From contig NZ_CP077084.1 in the NCBI RefSeq assembly GCF_014268275.3, forward strand, positions 992,001-1,056,000: DNA of 64,000 nucleotides, in the 5' to 3' direction. The stretch's first letter is position 1. Every line of letters begins with the position of its first letter. The position numbers and the translations under genes are program-made. Below the pieces are notes generated by a model. It saw nothing but the letters and a program-made list of their open reading frames with translations. It was not told where the DNA came from and did not search any database. Source of the DNA: Pseudomonas tritici (GTDB lineage: Bacteria > Pseudomonadota > Gammaproteobacteria > Pseudomonadales > Pseudomonadaceae). Below are positions 46,069 through 55,143 of the stretch, one piece after another.

Positions 46069-47079
46069 ATGCAGAAAGAAAGCCACAACCACCAAGTGAT
46101 CGTCATCGGCACTTCAAGCGGCGGGCTCGCTGCATTGCGTGAGTTTCTTGCCGAGCTTCCGTCGGATTTAACTGCGGCAGTCTTTGTCACGATGCATATC
46201 GGAGACCAACCTAGCGTTCTCCCAAACCTTCTTGCCCAGACGAGCCCATTGCCTGTCGGCTTCGCCGTGGGTGAAGAGCCGATACAGACGGGTCGTGTAT
46301 ACATAGCGCCTCCGGATAAGCATCTGCTTGTCAGAAAAGGAGCTATTCAGGTCGTTCGAAGTGCAAAGGAAAACCACTCGCGACCTGCGATTGATCCGAT
46401 GTTTAGATCGGCTGCCATCAGCTACGGAAGCAATGCCATAGGGGTGTTGATGACTGGCGAACTTGATGACGGTGTAGTTGGACTCCAGGCGATAAAGGCC
46501 TATGGCGGACTGGCCTTCGTACAGGATCCTGAAACTGCCGAAGCTCCCTCAATGCCGACGAGCGCTCTTCGTCATGTAACTGTTGACGGATGCCTGCCGC
46601 TCACTGATTTGGGTAGGAGGCTCGTACAGATCATCAATCAACGCATAGCCGGAGCGACAGCGCCTTCTGAATCAAAACGTATCGAGCCATTCGCTACGGA
46701 GAATGATCTGGCTGAGGATTTCAGTAAGGGTGGTTCTTACGCGCTGGATGAGATCGGCCAAGTCGCAGCCATTTCCTGTCCTGAATGCGGAGGCGCTCTG
46801 TGGGAGATAGACGCGTCATCACCACGGTTTCGCTGCCATACCGGTCATGCTTATACCGCCGCCGCATTGTTTCATGCCCAAAATGAAACGATTGAGGAGG
46901 CACTCTGGGTGGCCATTAGAGCCTTGCATGAAAAACAGTTGCTCTTGGGTCGGCTCATGCAGAGCAGCAAAGACGGCGGGCGCTTGGGCGCGTTACGAGA
47001 ATACGAACTTGCGGGTGAGGGACTCGAAGGTCATAAGGCGACCCTACGCGCATTGCTTACTTCGTTACGTCCCGCTTGA
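46069..47079 (+). CDS. CheB-type protein-glutamate methylesterase with zinc-ribbon tail
   Basis: The 336-residue protein lacks a receiver domain. It has a CheB catalytic domain (GTSSGGLAALREFLAELP with the nucleophile Ser; VTMHIGDQPS; VLMTGELDDGVVG). The C-terminus adds a possible zinc site (SCPECGGALWEI ... RCHTGH) and helices. Such stand-alone CheB proteins work in alternative chemosensory or signalling systems. The single-domain response regulator is its divergent neighbour. Confidence 0.9.
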   Translation: MQKESHNHQVIVIGTSSGGLAALREFLAELPSDLTAAVFVTMHIGDQPSVLPNLLAQTSPLPVGFAVGEEPIQTGRVYIAPPDKHLLVRKGAIQVVRSAKENHSRPAIDPMFRSAAISYGSNAIGVLMTGELDDGVVGLQAIKAYGGLAFVQDPETAEAPSMPTSALRHVTVDGCLPLTDLGRRLVQIINQRIAGATAPSESKRIEPFATENDLAEDFSKGGSYALDEIGQVAAISCPECGGALWEIDASSPRFRCHTGHAYTAAALFHAQNETIEEALWVAIRALHEKQLLLGRLMQSSKDGGRLGALREYELAGEGLEGHKATLRALLTSLRPA

Positions 47080-47235
47080 GAACGTGCCGATTTGGATCTT
47101 GTTGTCGTATCGCCTAGGAACGTCCGAAGCGGATTTCCGAAAGCATTCAGCGTGCCGCAAATCCGTTCAAACTCTCCGGATCTCTAATGGTCAACTTGAT
47201 AGCAGGTATCGATACGTCATATCAGAGGCGAGCCA

Positions 47236-47460
47236 ATGGATAACTATCACATCAAGAAAACAGGAAAGCTTTGGGAGCTCGTCAAAGAGGGCGCGCAACG
47301 CGCCTCCAAGACCGCATCTACCAAAGCAGAAATTACCGAGATAGCGAGCGAATTTCTTCAGGGCAAGACAGCCTCTCTCAAAATTCACAAAGAGGACGGC
47401 ACGATCCAAGAGGAGCGTACGTTTCCTCGATCAGCAGATCCTAGTAAAACAAAAGGCTGA
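47236..47460 (+). CDS. DUF2188 small protein
   Basis: The 74-residue protein (NYHIKKTGKLWELVKEGAQR ... ASLKIHKEDGTIQEERTFP) has the beta-hairpin/helix pattern and closing IQEERTFPRSADP of DUF2188. AGAGG precedes the ATG. Function is unknown; the family is often stress-linked. Confidence 0.8.
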   Translation: MDNYHIKKTGKLWELVKEGAQRASKTASTKAEITEIASEFLQGKTASLKIHKEDGTIQEERTFPRSADPSKTKG

Positions 47461-47571
47461 ACCGGGCACATGAAAATGGTTGCGGCGCGCATTTCACTGG
47501 CACTGCTATGCAAGCAACCGACCTGAAGTCTCGGTCATCCCAAATGGACTTCGCTTCAACTACAGGTGCTG

Positions 47572-48105
47572 ATGATGGTCATTGCATGTCTAGGATGGGG
47601 ATCTTTGATTTGGAAGCCGGATGCCTTACCGCTCGCGAGCGAGTGGTTTATGGATGGCCCCGTGTTGCCCATCGAGTTCGCGCGAATCAGTGACAACGGA
47701 GATCTTACGACGGCCATATGCGCGAATGCGCCTGGGTGCACAGTGCTTTGGGCGATACTGGATCTGGACAACCTTGATGAGGCACGCGAGGCCCTTAGAA
47801 TTCGGGAGGGGGTACCTCAAGATCGGGAGGATGGCATCGGTAGTTTCATGGTTGGGAAGACCGTAGCGGGGGTCATTGCTGAATGGGCGATCCCCCGCCA
47901 ATTGGACGCGGTAATCTGGACTGGATTGCCACCAAGGTTCGGAGGCATTGAAGGTTTAGTTCCCGCAGCTGAGGACGCTGTTGCCTATCTTGCCGGCTTA
48001 AGCGGAGAAGAACGTGAACACGCGCGCGACTACATCAAAAATGTGCCGTCCCAGATCGATACACCCTACCGGCGCCAGATCATGACAGGGCTTGGGTGGC
48101 ATTGA
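47572..48105 (+). CDS. Gamma-glutamylcyclotransferase-like protein
   Basis: The 177-residue protein opens with VIACLGWGSLIWKPDALPL, resembling the gamma-glutamylcyclotransferase fold (GYGSL-like loop). It continues with acidic residues that could be catalytic. Substrate cannot be read. Start at 47572 is chosen over the GTG at 47566. Confidence 0.65.
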   Translation: MMVIACLGWGSLIWKPDALPLASEWFMDGPVLPIEFARISDNGDLTTAICANAPGCTVLWAILDLDNLDEAREALRIREGVPQDREDGIGSFMVGKTVAGVIAEWAIPRQLDAVIWTGLPPRFGGIEGLVPAAEDAVAYLAGLSGEEREHARDYIKNVPSQIDTPYRRQIMTGLGWH

Positions 48106-48201
48106 TTCGGTAGAACACCAAGTAAAAATCGCCGCCATCACTCCGAATTGGTGGCTCCGAGAAACTGGCTGCAAATATCTTCACCAGACAAAGGAGGTGA
48201 G

Positions 48202-48414
48202 TTGGTCGATCTTCGCAAGCATCAGGATAGACCGTTTGGGGTTTGTCCGGCGTTTCACAAAGTGCAGGAGCCTTCGAATTTTCTACGCTCTGGCGATGTC
48301 CGCTGCGTCCCGGGGTGCTCAGAAGCCACCGGCGAATGCTTTGATCTTTCTTTAGATGTACGGTATGAAGATTGCTCTATGAAGTCCACCGCCAATTTGA
48401 CGACGCGCACATGA
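48202..48414 (+). CDS. Possible small Cys-rich protein coupled to the diguanylate cyclase
   Basis: A TTG-initiated frame of 70 residues follows AAGGAGG. It carries five Cys (FGVCPAF, VRCVPGCSEATGEC, EDCSM) and its stop TGA overlaps the ATG of the diguanylate cyclase (ATGA), a typical coupling signal. The short 4-nt spacing and rare start lower confidence. Confidence 0.4.
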   Translation: MVDLRKHQDRPFGVCPAFHKVQEPSNFLRSGDVRCVPGCSEATGECFDLSLDVRYEDCSMKSTANLTTRT

Positions 48415-49922
48415 CGCTCTCCTTACCGATCTACACAAGGCTGACACCTAAAGCGTTGTCCCTTTCGCTGATAGGTTTCATTCTTCTGGTCTGTTTTTCG
48501 TTGATCCTTGCTACTGCTTGGCAGATGGCGAAGTCGTCCGGTGAGCGAGTAGACGCGGCCAAAATAACTGTTTCGAACATCGTGCTTGCCGCTGAGCAGC
48601 AGGCCCGTGACACGATGCTGCAGGCCGACAATACCTTGCGAGATCTTGCTGAGCGTGTAGCGCACGATGGAAGCGGCCCTGATCAACAAGAGCGATTGGC
48701 GAAGCTGCTGGCCCGACAGGTGAATAATATTGAAGGTGTTCAAGGGCTTTTCATCTTCGATGCTCACGGCAACTGGATGGCGAATTCATTTTCGGAAGGC
48801 CTACACACCAAAAACAACAGCGACCGAGCATACTTCGTTTATCACCGCGAGCACGATGATCAGTCCATCCACATCGGCTCCATAGTCGAAAGTCGAACGA
48901 CTGGCGAGATGGTGATCCCTATCAGTCGGCGTATCGAAACAGCCGATGGAGCATTTGCAGGAGTTGCGTTAGCCACGGTTCCGGTTTCATATTTCCAAAG
49001 CTTTTTCAAGCGTGTGGACGTTGACGACGAAGGAGTAATTTTCCTAGCACTCGATAACGGCGAGCTACTCGCCCGACGCCCGACAGTCGCAGCTTTGATG
49101 ACGACCAATCTTTCCAAAGGTGAGATTTTCAGCCGGTACCTACCTCAGAGCGACAGTGGTACTGCAGTCATCAAATCCATTGTAGATGGCATTGAGCGGA
49201 TCTACGCCTATCGTCGCTTGGCAGGGTTGCCTATCGTCGCTGCAGCCGGAGTGTCGTACGAGCATGTATTTGCTCCTTGGTGGTCATATGTTTACCAATC
49301 GGTTGCACTGGTAGGCTCCATCATATTGGCTTTGGCGTTTTTAGGTAGCTTGCTATATCGGCAGATCCAACAGCTGCTTGTCGCAGAGCGTGAGCTCAAA
49401 GCAATCCGAAAAGAGCTAGAGGTGATAGCCCATACAGATGGTCTCACTTCTCTAGCCAATAGGAGAAATTTTGACTTGGCTATGGATAAAGAATGGAAGC
49501 GTGCCACGAGAAATCAGACAAGCATATCCGTAATCCTTTTGGATATAGATTTGTTCAAGCAATATAATGACCATTACGGCCATTTAAGTGGTGATGATTG
49601 CCTTGTGCGCGTAGCGAACCTTATTGCAGCTAACGTCAATAGACCAGGTGATATCGCTGCTCGCTACGGTGGGGAAGAATTTGTAGTTCTGCTTCCGGAC
49701 ACTGAACTCGCAGGTGCGGTTATGGTTGCAGAGAACATTAGGCTTTCCTTGTTGGATGCAAAAATTCCACATTCAGCGAGCCCATTCGGCGTAGTCACCA
49801 TAAGCTCTGGTGTAGTCTCGACTGCTAAAACAGGAGAGGAGAATCATAAAGAATTTCTGATCAAAGCTGACCGTTTGCTTTACAGCGCTAAGGCTCAAGG
49901 ACGGAATCGAGTAGCAAGCTGA
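48411..49922 (+). CDS. Membrane diguanylate cyclase with dCache sensor domain
   Basis: The 503-residue protein has TM1 (~10-30), a periplasmic dCache-like sensor (~35-290, GLFIFDAHGNWMANSF; DRAYFVYHREH), TM2 (~295-315) and a C-terminal GGDEF domain with an intact GGEEF active site (RYGGEEFVVLL). It should make c-di-GMP on sensing a periplasmic ligand. ATG at 48411 overlaps the preceding frame. Confidence 0.93.
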   Translation: MTLSLPIYTRLTPKALSLSLIGFILLVCFSLILATAWQMAKSSGERVDAAKITVSNIVLAAEQQARDTMLQADNTLRDLAERVAHDGSGPDQQERLAKLLARQVNNIEGVQGLFIFDAHGNWMANSFSEGLHTKNNSDRAYFVYHREHDDQSIHIGSIVESRTTGEMVIPISRRIETADGAFAGVALATVPVSYFQSFFKRVDVDDEGVIFLALDNGELLARRPTVAALMTTNLSKGEIFSRYLPQSDSGTAVIKSIVDGIERIYAYRRLAGLPIVAAAGVSYEHVFAPWWSYVYQSVALVGSIILALAFLGSLLYRQIQQLLVAERELKAIRKELEVIAHTDGLTSLANRRNFDLAMDKEWKRATRNQTSISVILLDIDLFKQYNDHYGHLSGDDCLVRVANLIAANVNRPGDIAARYGGEEFVVLLPDTELAGAVMVAENIRLSLLDAKIPHSASPFGVVTISSGVVSTAKTGEENHKEFLIKADRLLYSAKAQGRNRVAS

Positions 49923-49933
49923 ACACCGATAGC

Positions 49934-50077
49934 CTACAAAACGCCTCGAACGTTATCTCCAACTTCACCGCTACCTTGGGCTTCGACATGGAGCGTTAAT
50001 TCCATCAGTGCAGCCTCCAGGGCGAGCTGATTTGATATCCTTTCCAGCGCTTTCGATAATGGATATTCGCTTGCCAT
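49934..50077 (-). CDS. Small Pseudomonas-type protein, 47 residues
   Basis: MASEYPLSKALERISNQLAL ... is a short helical protein of a type found often in Pseudomonas. AAGGAAG precedes the ATG at ideal distance. Function unknown. Confidence 0.6.
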   Translation of the reverse strand: MASEYPLSKALERISNQLALEAALMELTLHVEAQGSGEVGDNVRGVL

Positions 50078-50231
50078 GAGCTTCCTTTATCCTTGAAATT
50101 GTCTGAGCGTAGCAGCGGGTTCGGGTTGGGCATGAGGTGTGCCGCAACCGTTGCGAGGCGTAGCTCAGCATCTCTTTTTTTGGATCCTTGACTTCGAAAC
50201 TATTCCTGCGAGACGCACATAGGAGGAGGTT

Positions 50232-50777
50232 ATGAACAAAGCAGTCTTTACTGTGGGTCATTCGACAAAGCCTATCAATGTCTTCGTCCAGATGCTCCAG
50301 AGCTTCGATGTTGACGCCGTGGTAGACATCCGGACTGTGCCTCGCTCCAGGACGAATCCTCAGTACAATTTGGATGTGCTGCCAGAGTTATTAGCCAAAT
50401 CTGAAATCTTGCATTACCAGATCGAGAGCTTAGGCGGATTGCGAAAAAAATCCAAAAACGTCCCGGATGACATCAATGCATTTTGGGAAAATAGAAGCTT
50501 CCACAACTACGCTGACTACGCTTTATCGGATGAGTTTGAAGACGGTTTGCATCAACTGTTGAAGCTGAGCGACACCAAGCGTTGCGCCATCATGTGCGCG
50601 GAAGCGGTCTGGTGGCGATGCCATCGTCGTATAGTCGCTGACTACCTGCTGAACCGAGGGGCGGAGGTCTTTCACATTATGGACATTGGCAAGTCCACGA
50701 AGGCGATACAGACTCCTTCTGCCGAGCTAGTGGGAAGCAAGCTTACCTATCCGAAAAAAGGCGAATCGAAAGAATAG
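50232..50777 (+). CDS. DUF488 family protein
   Basis: The 181-residue protein has FTVGHSTKPINVFVQML, VVDIRTVPRSRTNPQYN and MCAEAVWWRCHRRIVADYL, the three DUF488 signatures. Family members are uncharacterised; a nucleic-acid or nucleotide role has been proposed. AGGAGGAGG precedes the ATG. Confidence 0.9.
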   Translation: MNKAVFTVGHSTKPINVFVQMLQSFDVDAVVDIRTVPRSRTNPQYNLDVLPELLAKSEILHYQIESLGGLRKKSKNVPDDINAFWENRSFHNYADYALSDEFEDGLHQLLKLSDTKRCAIMCAEAVWWRCHRRIVADYLLNRGAEVFHIMDIGKSTKAIQTPSAELVGSKLTYPKKGESKE

Positions 50778-50870
50778 CCTCCGTTTTGCCGAATTTTCCG
50801 TCGTTGTACGTGTAGGGCTTTCTCCAGCCAGGGGACACCTCTTGCTAACGTCATTCCCCTCGCACTCCCG

Positions 50871-51713
50871 CTACAGTTTTCTACCAGGAGGGTGTGGGGA
50901 CGATAGGCTTATAGCCGCTTTAGACTCCTGCAACCATTGTTCGGCGTACATAGCCGAATCGTCATCTGGCAGCGGATAGCCTGCGGCTGAGAGAGCTTCG
51001 GCTCGCTCTTCAATGAGCAGGCGCTCAGGATCGCGGGCGACTTGATAGGCTCTGCCCGGCACGCGCCAGGTGGCATCCATTCGTGACTCGGGGGCTGACC
51101 GGCTTACTCTCCACCCGTCTTCGTCGGGATCTTTCGAAAGCAGGCACTCACCACAATTGGGTACGTGGTTCGCGATCTCATACTCACGCCAGTCCACCAT
51201 AGCTCCGCCATCCATGCTGAGCGGCTTGCGCTCAATAAGCCAGGCTACGGCGTTGATAAGCTGACCATGCGAAAACGCTACGATGTCTTGAGCTGGATGT
51301 TCAGCAAGGCGTTCCATGAACACTTGAGCTCTAGCTATGAAATCTAGAAATGACTCAGCGCCTTCACCATCCGTGAAACCAGAATCTGCTTTTGCCCAAT
51401 AGGCATCCACCCATTCGCGTCTCTGGGCGACGGTTGTGTTAGTGCACCGTGCAGGTTGAAGGTAAGTGAATTCTTGGATGGGCCAAGTTTCAAAAGGGGT
51501 ATGAGGAAAGACCGCTGCGGTCGCCATAGCGGTTGAATGCGCTCGGCTGAACGGCGAGGCAACGATCAGAGCCGGAGGATGTTTGAACGATAGAGCCACC
51601 AGGTGCGCTTGCTCAAATCCTTTCGGAGTCAGAGGAATGGTCGCGTGATCTAACGTGGCTTGGCCTGCGTTCGCAGCGCTCTCTCCGTGGCGAATTAGCC
51701 TGACATGCTTCAT
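50871..51713 (-). CDS. Histidine phosphatase superfamily protein
   Basis: The 280-residue protein has the RHG motif LIRHGESAANAG near residue 7, a second His in FSHGQLINAV (~150) and SPFSRAHSTA. The C-terminal ~90 residues extend beyond a normal phosphoglycerate-mutase-like domain. The phosphatase substrate is unknown. It lies 67 bp downstream of the metallophosphatase gene on the same strand, giving a pair of phosphatases. Confidence 0.88.
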   Translation of the reverse strand: MKHVRLIRHGESAANAGQATLDHATIPLTPKGFEQAHLVALSFKHPPALIVASPFSRAHSTAMATAAVFPHTPFETWPIQEFTYLQPARCTNTTVAQRREWVDAYWAKADSGFTDGEGAESFLDFIARAQVFMERLAEHPAQDIVAFSHGQLINAVAWLIERKPLSMDGGAMVDWREYEIANHVPNCGECLLSKDPDEDGWRVSRSAPESRMDATWRVPGRAYQVARDPERLLIEERAEALSAAGYPLPDDDSAMYAEQWLQESKAAISLSSPHPPGRKL

Positions 51714-51780
51714 TAACCAACTACTCGCACAGGTTCGGCCATCATTTCACTAACATCCCCAAGATTACTGTACTCAACCT

Positions 51781-52782
51781 TCAATCAAGAAGCCTCGAAA
51801 GCAATCCCTCTATCTGGGTGCCTGAATGCTTGAATTTCAGCTCTTCGAGCTTAGCTGCCCTTCGTTCCCCGGTGAGCAGGCTGAGTCCGTGAAGCGCATT
51901 AAGCAACTTCTGAGACTCACCAATTTCCGAACGCAAAGTCAGCCAGGTAGTGTTCACTCGACGAGTCAGCTCGTCGGCCTCATGGCTCAAGCTTTGCGAC
52001 TCAATTAGCCTATTAGCGTGGATGGTTGCTTTCAGATTACCTACCGTCTGCTCAAGTTCTTCCAATAGCTCGGTAACGACGTCCGCTTGGTCAAGTGACA
52101 CTGGACGCCCTTCGACGTAAATCGTGTCGTCCTGAACGCAATAGATAGCGAGTGGCCCTTCCCCCCCTCCCGTACAATCGAGTGCCAGAACGTTTCCTAA
52201 TCGAACCGGCGCTGGAATCCAGGTGTGGCCCGTGCACACACGCCAGGCCCCTTTGATACCTTCTCGATGGTGCTTTTTGATCCGCTCGCGCCCCCATAGC
52301 GCAATCTCTTCGACAGCAGGGATTGATATGTCTCGAGTGAACTCGACCCATGACATCCCGGAAGGAATGTCCGCGTGAACAACGCCAACCAAGCCGCGAG
52401 GCGACTCGATTTCTATGACGGATGGAAGGCTCTCAAGCTTTCCAACTATCATCTCTTTCGATTCGTCGGCTATGGTCGACCACCAGCCTGCGCCATGAGC
52501 TACGTAACGAGCGCTGGGGTCTTCCCTGTAAGCATTGATAAGCATCTGCTCATGGTTACCTTGAACGGTAAAGAACCACGGCTCACCAAGAAGCTTCAGA
52601 CCGTCGAGGACTCCAGGCCCGCGATCTATGAGGTCGCCCACCCCGATGACTCGGTCGATAGCTTTGTCGAAACCTAGCTTCAACAATCCTTTATGAAGAT
52701 CAATCGTCTTGAAGTGGATGTCACCGACGACGAAGTCGCGACCGACCTCGTTCCGGGGAAGCCTCAGGACTTTCTGACTCAT
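51781..52782 (-). CDS. Lambda-phosphatase-like metallophosphoesterase
   Basis: The 333-residue protein has GDIH (20-23), GDLIDRG (~48-54) and GNHE (~74-77), the metal-binding motifs of PPP-family phosphatases close to lambda phosphatase/PrpA. Metal-binding His recur (GVVHADI; CTGHTWIPAP). The last ~110 residues form a helical, probably coiled-coil tail. It may dephosphorylate proteins or cleave diadenosine polyphosphates. AAGGAA precedes the ATG. Confidence 0.88.
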   Translation of the reverse strand: MSQKVLRLPRNEVGRDFVVGDIHFKTIDLHKGLLKLGFDKAIDRVIGVGDLIDRGPGVLDGLKLLGEPWFFTVQGNHEQMLINAYREDPSARYVAHGAGWWSTIADESKEMIVGKLESLPSVIEIESPRGLVGVVHADIPSGMSWVEFTRDISIPAVEEIALWGRERIKKHHREGIKGAWRVCTGHTWIPAPVRLGNVLALDCTGGGEGPLAIYCVQDDTIYVEGRPVSLDQADVVTELLEELEQTVGNLKATIHANRLIESQSLSHEADELTRRVNTTWLTLRSEIGESQKLLNALHGLSLLTGERRAAKLEELKFKHSGTQIEGLLSRLLD

Positions 52783-53106
52783 GCGCGGGGTTCCTTCCTG
52801 AATGGCCAGCTACCAGGTGACCAAACCCGTATTGTCCACCCAGCGACCGCACCTTCCAACAGAAATATGGCCGGACAGGATGACTACACTCCATTGCGCA
52901 GGGCTGAGGAAAACCGAGTTCTTCCGTCGATAGAAATGACCAGAGCAAGCGGAGCGCGCAGGCCAGTAAGGCCGGAGGCGCGAGGATGGAAGCCCAAAGG
53001 GCCATGACTTGGCGTCAGTCATGGCATGGTTTACGACAGCCGACCCGATAGGGCGCGCCAAAACCGCGATTTGCTTAGATTGCAGGATTGCTGATGTTCT
53101 GCAGGC
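52783..53106. other. Intergenic region holding structured repeat copy A
   Basis: No gene recognised in this 324-bp gap; the plus-strand frame at 52693-53007 has no ribosome site. The structured repeat occupies 52946-53059. Confidence 0.5.
52946..53059 (+). ncRNA. Structured repeat, copy A (candidate ncRNA)
   Basis: Begins with the conserved AAGCGGAGCGCGCAG. A closing stem GGCGCG (52977-52982) pairs with CGCGCC (53054-53059). Inside are hairpins GCCC-aaa-GGGC, CCATGACT/AGTCATGG and CCC-gata-GGG. An extra hairpin GGCC-agtaa-GGCC is inserted before the closing stem. The stems differ in sequence from copies B and C but remain paired. Confidence 0.6.
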
Positions 53107-53574
53107 TTATGTATTCCAATATTTTTGGACAGTGCTTCGCGCAACGCCGAGCTTTTCGGCGATTGTTTTCCTGTCGAAACCTTGCGCTTTCAGGGCTCGA
53201 ATGTAAATCGCGTTAACGGGCCGCTTTGGCTTGCCTTGGGAGCGCTTGATGAGCTTTCCGTCACTGAACTGCTCCTCTACCAACTCCCACCCTCCAGACA
53301 TCTCGAATTCCCTGACACGCAAGGCAGTACGCTGTAAAGCCTCTGACGGGAGTTCTTCACCCTGGGCAGCAATGGCGAGAGTGACCATCGTCAAAAGGTC
53401 GAGCCCTAGGTAGTCAGCGATCTCGTCCAGCTTCTCCAGCGTCGGCGTCGTCCTGGCCTGCTCAAGCTTCCCTAAATTCGTTCTGTGCGTCGCACCTGCC
53501 AGATCCTCGTAACTCAACCCTTGGTGTGCACGGGCTCCGCGTAATGCCCCCGCCAGCGCTTCCTTCAGATTCAT
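53107..53574 (-). CDS. XRE-family regulator with C-terminal resolvase-type HTH
   Basis: The 155-residue protein starts at the ATG at 53574. It has an N-terminal XRE HTH (ARAHQGLSYEDLAGATHRTN; KLEQARTTPTLEKLDEIADY) and a C-terminal HTH (AQGFDRKTIAEKLGVARSTV). It has the same two-HTH design as the product at 35829-36320 although sequence is diverged. It lies between structured repeats A and B and is divergent from the membrane protein gene at 53880. Confidence 0.85.
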   Translation of the reverse strand: MNLKEALAGALRGARAHQGLSYEDLAGATHRTNLGKLEQARTTPTLEKLDEIADYLGLDLLTMVTLAIAAQGEELPSEALQRTALRVREFEMSGGWELVEEQFSDGKLIKRSQGKPKRPVNAIYIRALKAQGFDRKTIAEKLGVARSTVQKYWNT

Positions 53575-53879
53575 GAGTCGGATCCTCAAAAGCGAGGATA
53601 GAGCCACGGCAAGTGTGTTTCGATAAACAGACCATGGTGATATTATCGTGACATATGGTTTGCCAGGCCGTCGTTTGATCATAGCGGCGCGATGTCTGGA
53701 TTGGTGATGGATTGGTCATCAGAGCAGCACCTAAGACACGGCCAGGGACGTCTCGATGGGAGACGCGCTCATCAAGTCCGGCGTCTATGGCCCGCGTGAG
53801 CCCGCCTGCAATAGTCACTGAGCGACGTCTTGGCAAGAACCAGATCCACTTTTTTGAGCGAAGGCAGGGATAGTGAGTG
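53575..53879. promoter_or_regulatory. Divergent promoter region of the second XRE gene
   Basis: No gene recognised. ACCAT (53631-53635) and ATGGT (53655-53659) form a weak dyad about 70 bp upstream of the XRE start, reminiscent of the stronger dyad at 36362-36399. Confidence 0.35.
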
Positions 53880-54434
53880 ATGAAGTTCGATTGCGTGAAA
53901 GTTTCAGGAAAAGTTGACTACGTTCGATCTGTTGATCGAATGAACGGCGGACATAAAGCTAAAGTCAGCATTGACGGTGCAGTTATCCCGAATTTGCAAG
54001 TATCGAATAAGCTTTACGAAGAGTTAGAAGTCGGCGAAAACGTAACTTTGTATGGCCTTTTCAAAAGAAGTAATGACAAGGAAAAAAACACAGGCATCTT
54101 GTACGGCCTAGCGAAGCAAAACGGCGAGAAATCATTTGCAACCCAGTACAGATATCAAGTCCCGCTTTTCCTGATCGTCACTGCGGCCATCGCATTTTGC
54201 TTAACTTTCGTCGCCGGCTGGATAGCTTCGATATTTCCAGTGCTTTTCTTATTTGGAGAAAATTCAGATTATATGTATACCACTACGGTATTTGCAGTAA
54301 TTGAGTCGAGCTTGGTTGCCGCTTTTTTCCTGTGGAGGGCATTGGTGATGTTCAACGCTACGTCTGATCCTGAAGCTTGGGAAACTACCGAAGCCGCAGC
54401 GCTATCGAGTCGCTTCAGTAAGCTCCACAAGTAA
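53880..54434 (+). CDS. Membrane protein of unknown function, AT-rich
   Basis: The 184-residue protein has a soluble beta-rich N-terminal domain (VSGKVDYVRSVDRMNGGHKA ~1-85) and two or three C-terminal membrane segments (PLFLIVTAAIAFCLTFVAGW; VFAVIESSLVAAFFLWRALV). The N-terminus resembles an OB-like/SPFH-free domain but no family is recognised. The gene is clearly lower in GC than its neighbours, which suggests recent transfer. It sits just upstream of structured repeat B. Confidence 0.65.
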   Translation: MKFDCVKVSGKVDYVRSVDRMNGGHKAKVSIDGAVIPNLQVSNKLYEELEVGENVTLYGLFKRSNDKEKNTGILYGLAKQNGEKSFATQYRYQVPLFLIVTAAIAFCLTFVAGWIASIFPVLFLFGENSDYMYTTTVFAVIESSLVAAFFLWRALVMFNATSDPEAWETTEAAALSSRFSKLHK

Positions 54435-54519
54435 TAGGCCTATACGTAGGGCAAGCTTACACCCGCCCCGGCTTCAGGATCGCTGCGCAGGACTATCCTT
54501 ACCGTGCAGTTCAGAAGGC

Positions 54520-54618
54520 AAGCGGAGCGCGCAGGCGTGCGGGATGAAAGCCCGTAGGGACGAGACGTGGCTTGCCACGGCTCGGTTCACGCCAGCCATC
54601 CGCCGAAGGCGGCACGCC
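54520..54618 (+). ncRNA. Structured repeat, copy B (candidate ncRNA)
   Basis: Begins AAGCGGAGCGCGCAG. Closing stem GGCGTGC (54534-54540) pairs with GCACGCC (54612-54618). Inside are GCCC-gta-GGG, an extended hairpin CGAG-a-CGTGG-cttg-CCACG-g-CTCG (54561-54584) and CGCC-gaa-GGCG. It ends 36 bp before the ATG of the next gene, so it may be that gene's leader. Confidence 0.65.
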
Positions 54619-54654
54619 ATAACCACCGCCCAGCGTTGTGAAGAGGAGGCTTAA

Positions 54655-55056
54655 ATGAGCTGCGATTTACTCCGCGAGCGTGAGAGAACTAGGCGAAGGG
54701 TTCTGTGGGCGCTTGCCACCTTCGACCCTGGTGATCCCAGCGCATCTGACCTCCTTGCCATCCTCGATGTTCTCGACGACCAAGAGCGAAACGACACCCC
54801 CTGTAGCGATAGGCTACTTGAGCTCCCTGAGGTTCGCAACTCTGTCTCGGTTATGCGCCACAACTCCGGAATCGACATCATTTTGGAGCGGTCTATTCCG
54901 CAACCCTGGAGAGAGCGTTTCCACCAAGCAAGCATCGGGTCGACCAGAGTTCCTGATGGGCCCTACTCCACAGACTGGGATAAATTTTTGGTTGAATGGG
55001 AGCGTGAGATGCAGCATGTGAAAAATCACCGAGCTGCACAGGCTGCTACCAGCTAG
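54655..55056 (+). CDS. Hypothetical protein downstream of structured repeat B
   Basis: The 133-residue soluble protein (MSCDLLRERERTRRRVLWAL) has an acidic C-terminal half and no recognised motif. AGAGGAGG precedes the ATG. It is followed after 87 bp by the exonuclease gene on the same strand, so the two may share transcription. Confidence 0.6.
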   Translation: MSCDLLRERERTRRRVLWALATFDPGDPSASDLLAILDVLDDQERNDTPCSDRLLELPEVRNSVSVMRHNSGIDIILERSIPQPWRERFHQASIGSTRVPDGPYSTDWDKFLVEWEREMQHVKNHRAAQAATS

Positions 55057-55143
55057 AGCGGCTAGTTCGCGCGATGGCGGCGCAAGCACACAAGCAGTCG
55101 GTGTAGCCTGGTGAAGTCGCACCCTCAAAACAGGAGCAGCAGA

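Noticed and set aside
52693..53007. Plus-strand frame overlapping the phosphatase start and structured repeat A
   Set aside because: It is antisense to a well-supported gene for much of its length and lacks a ribosome site.
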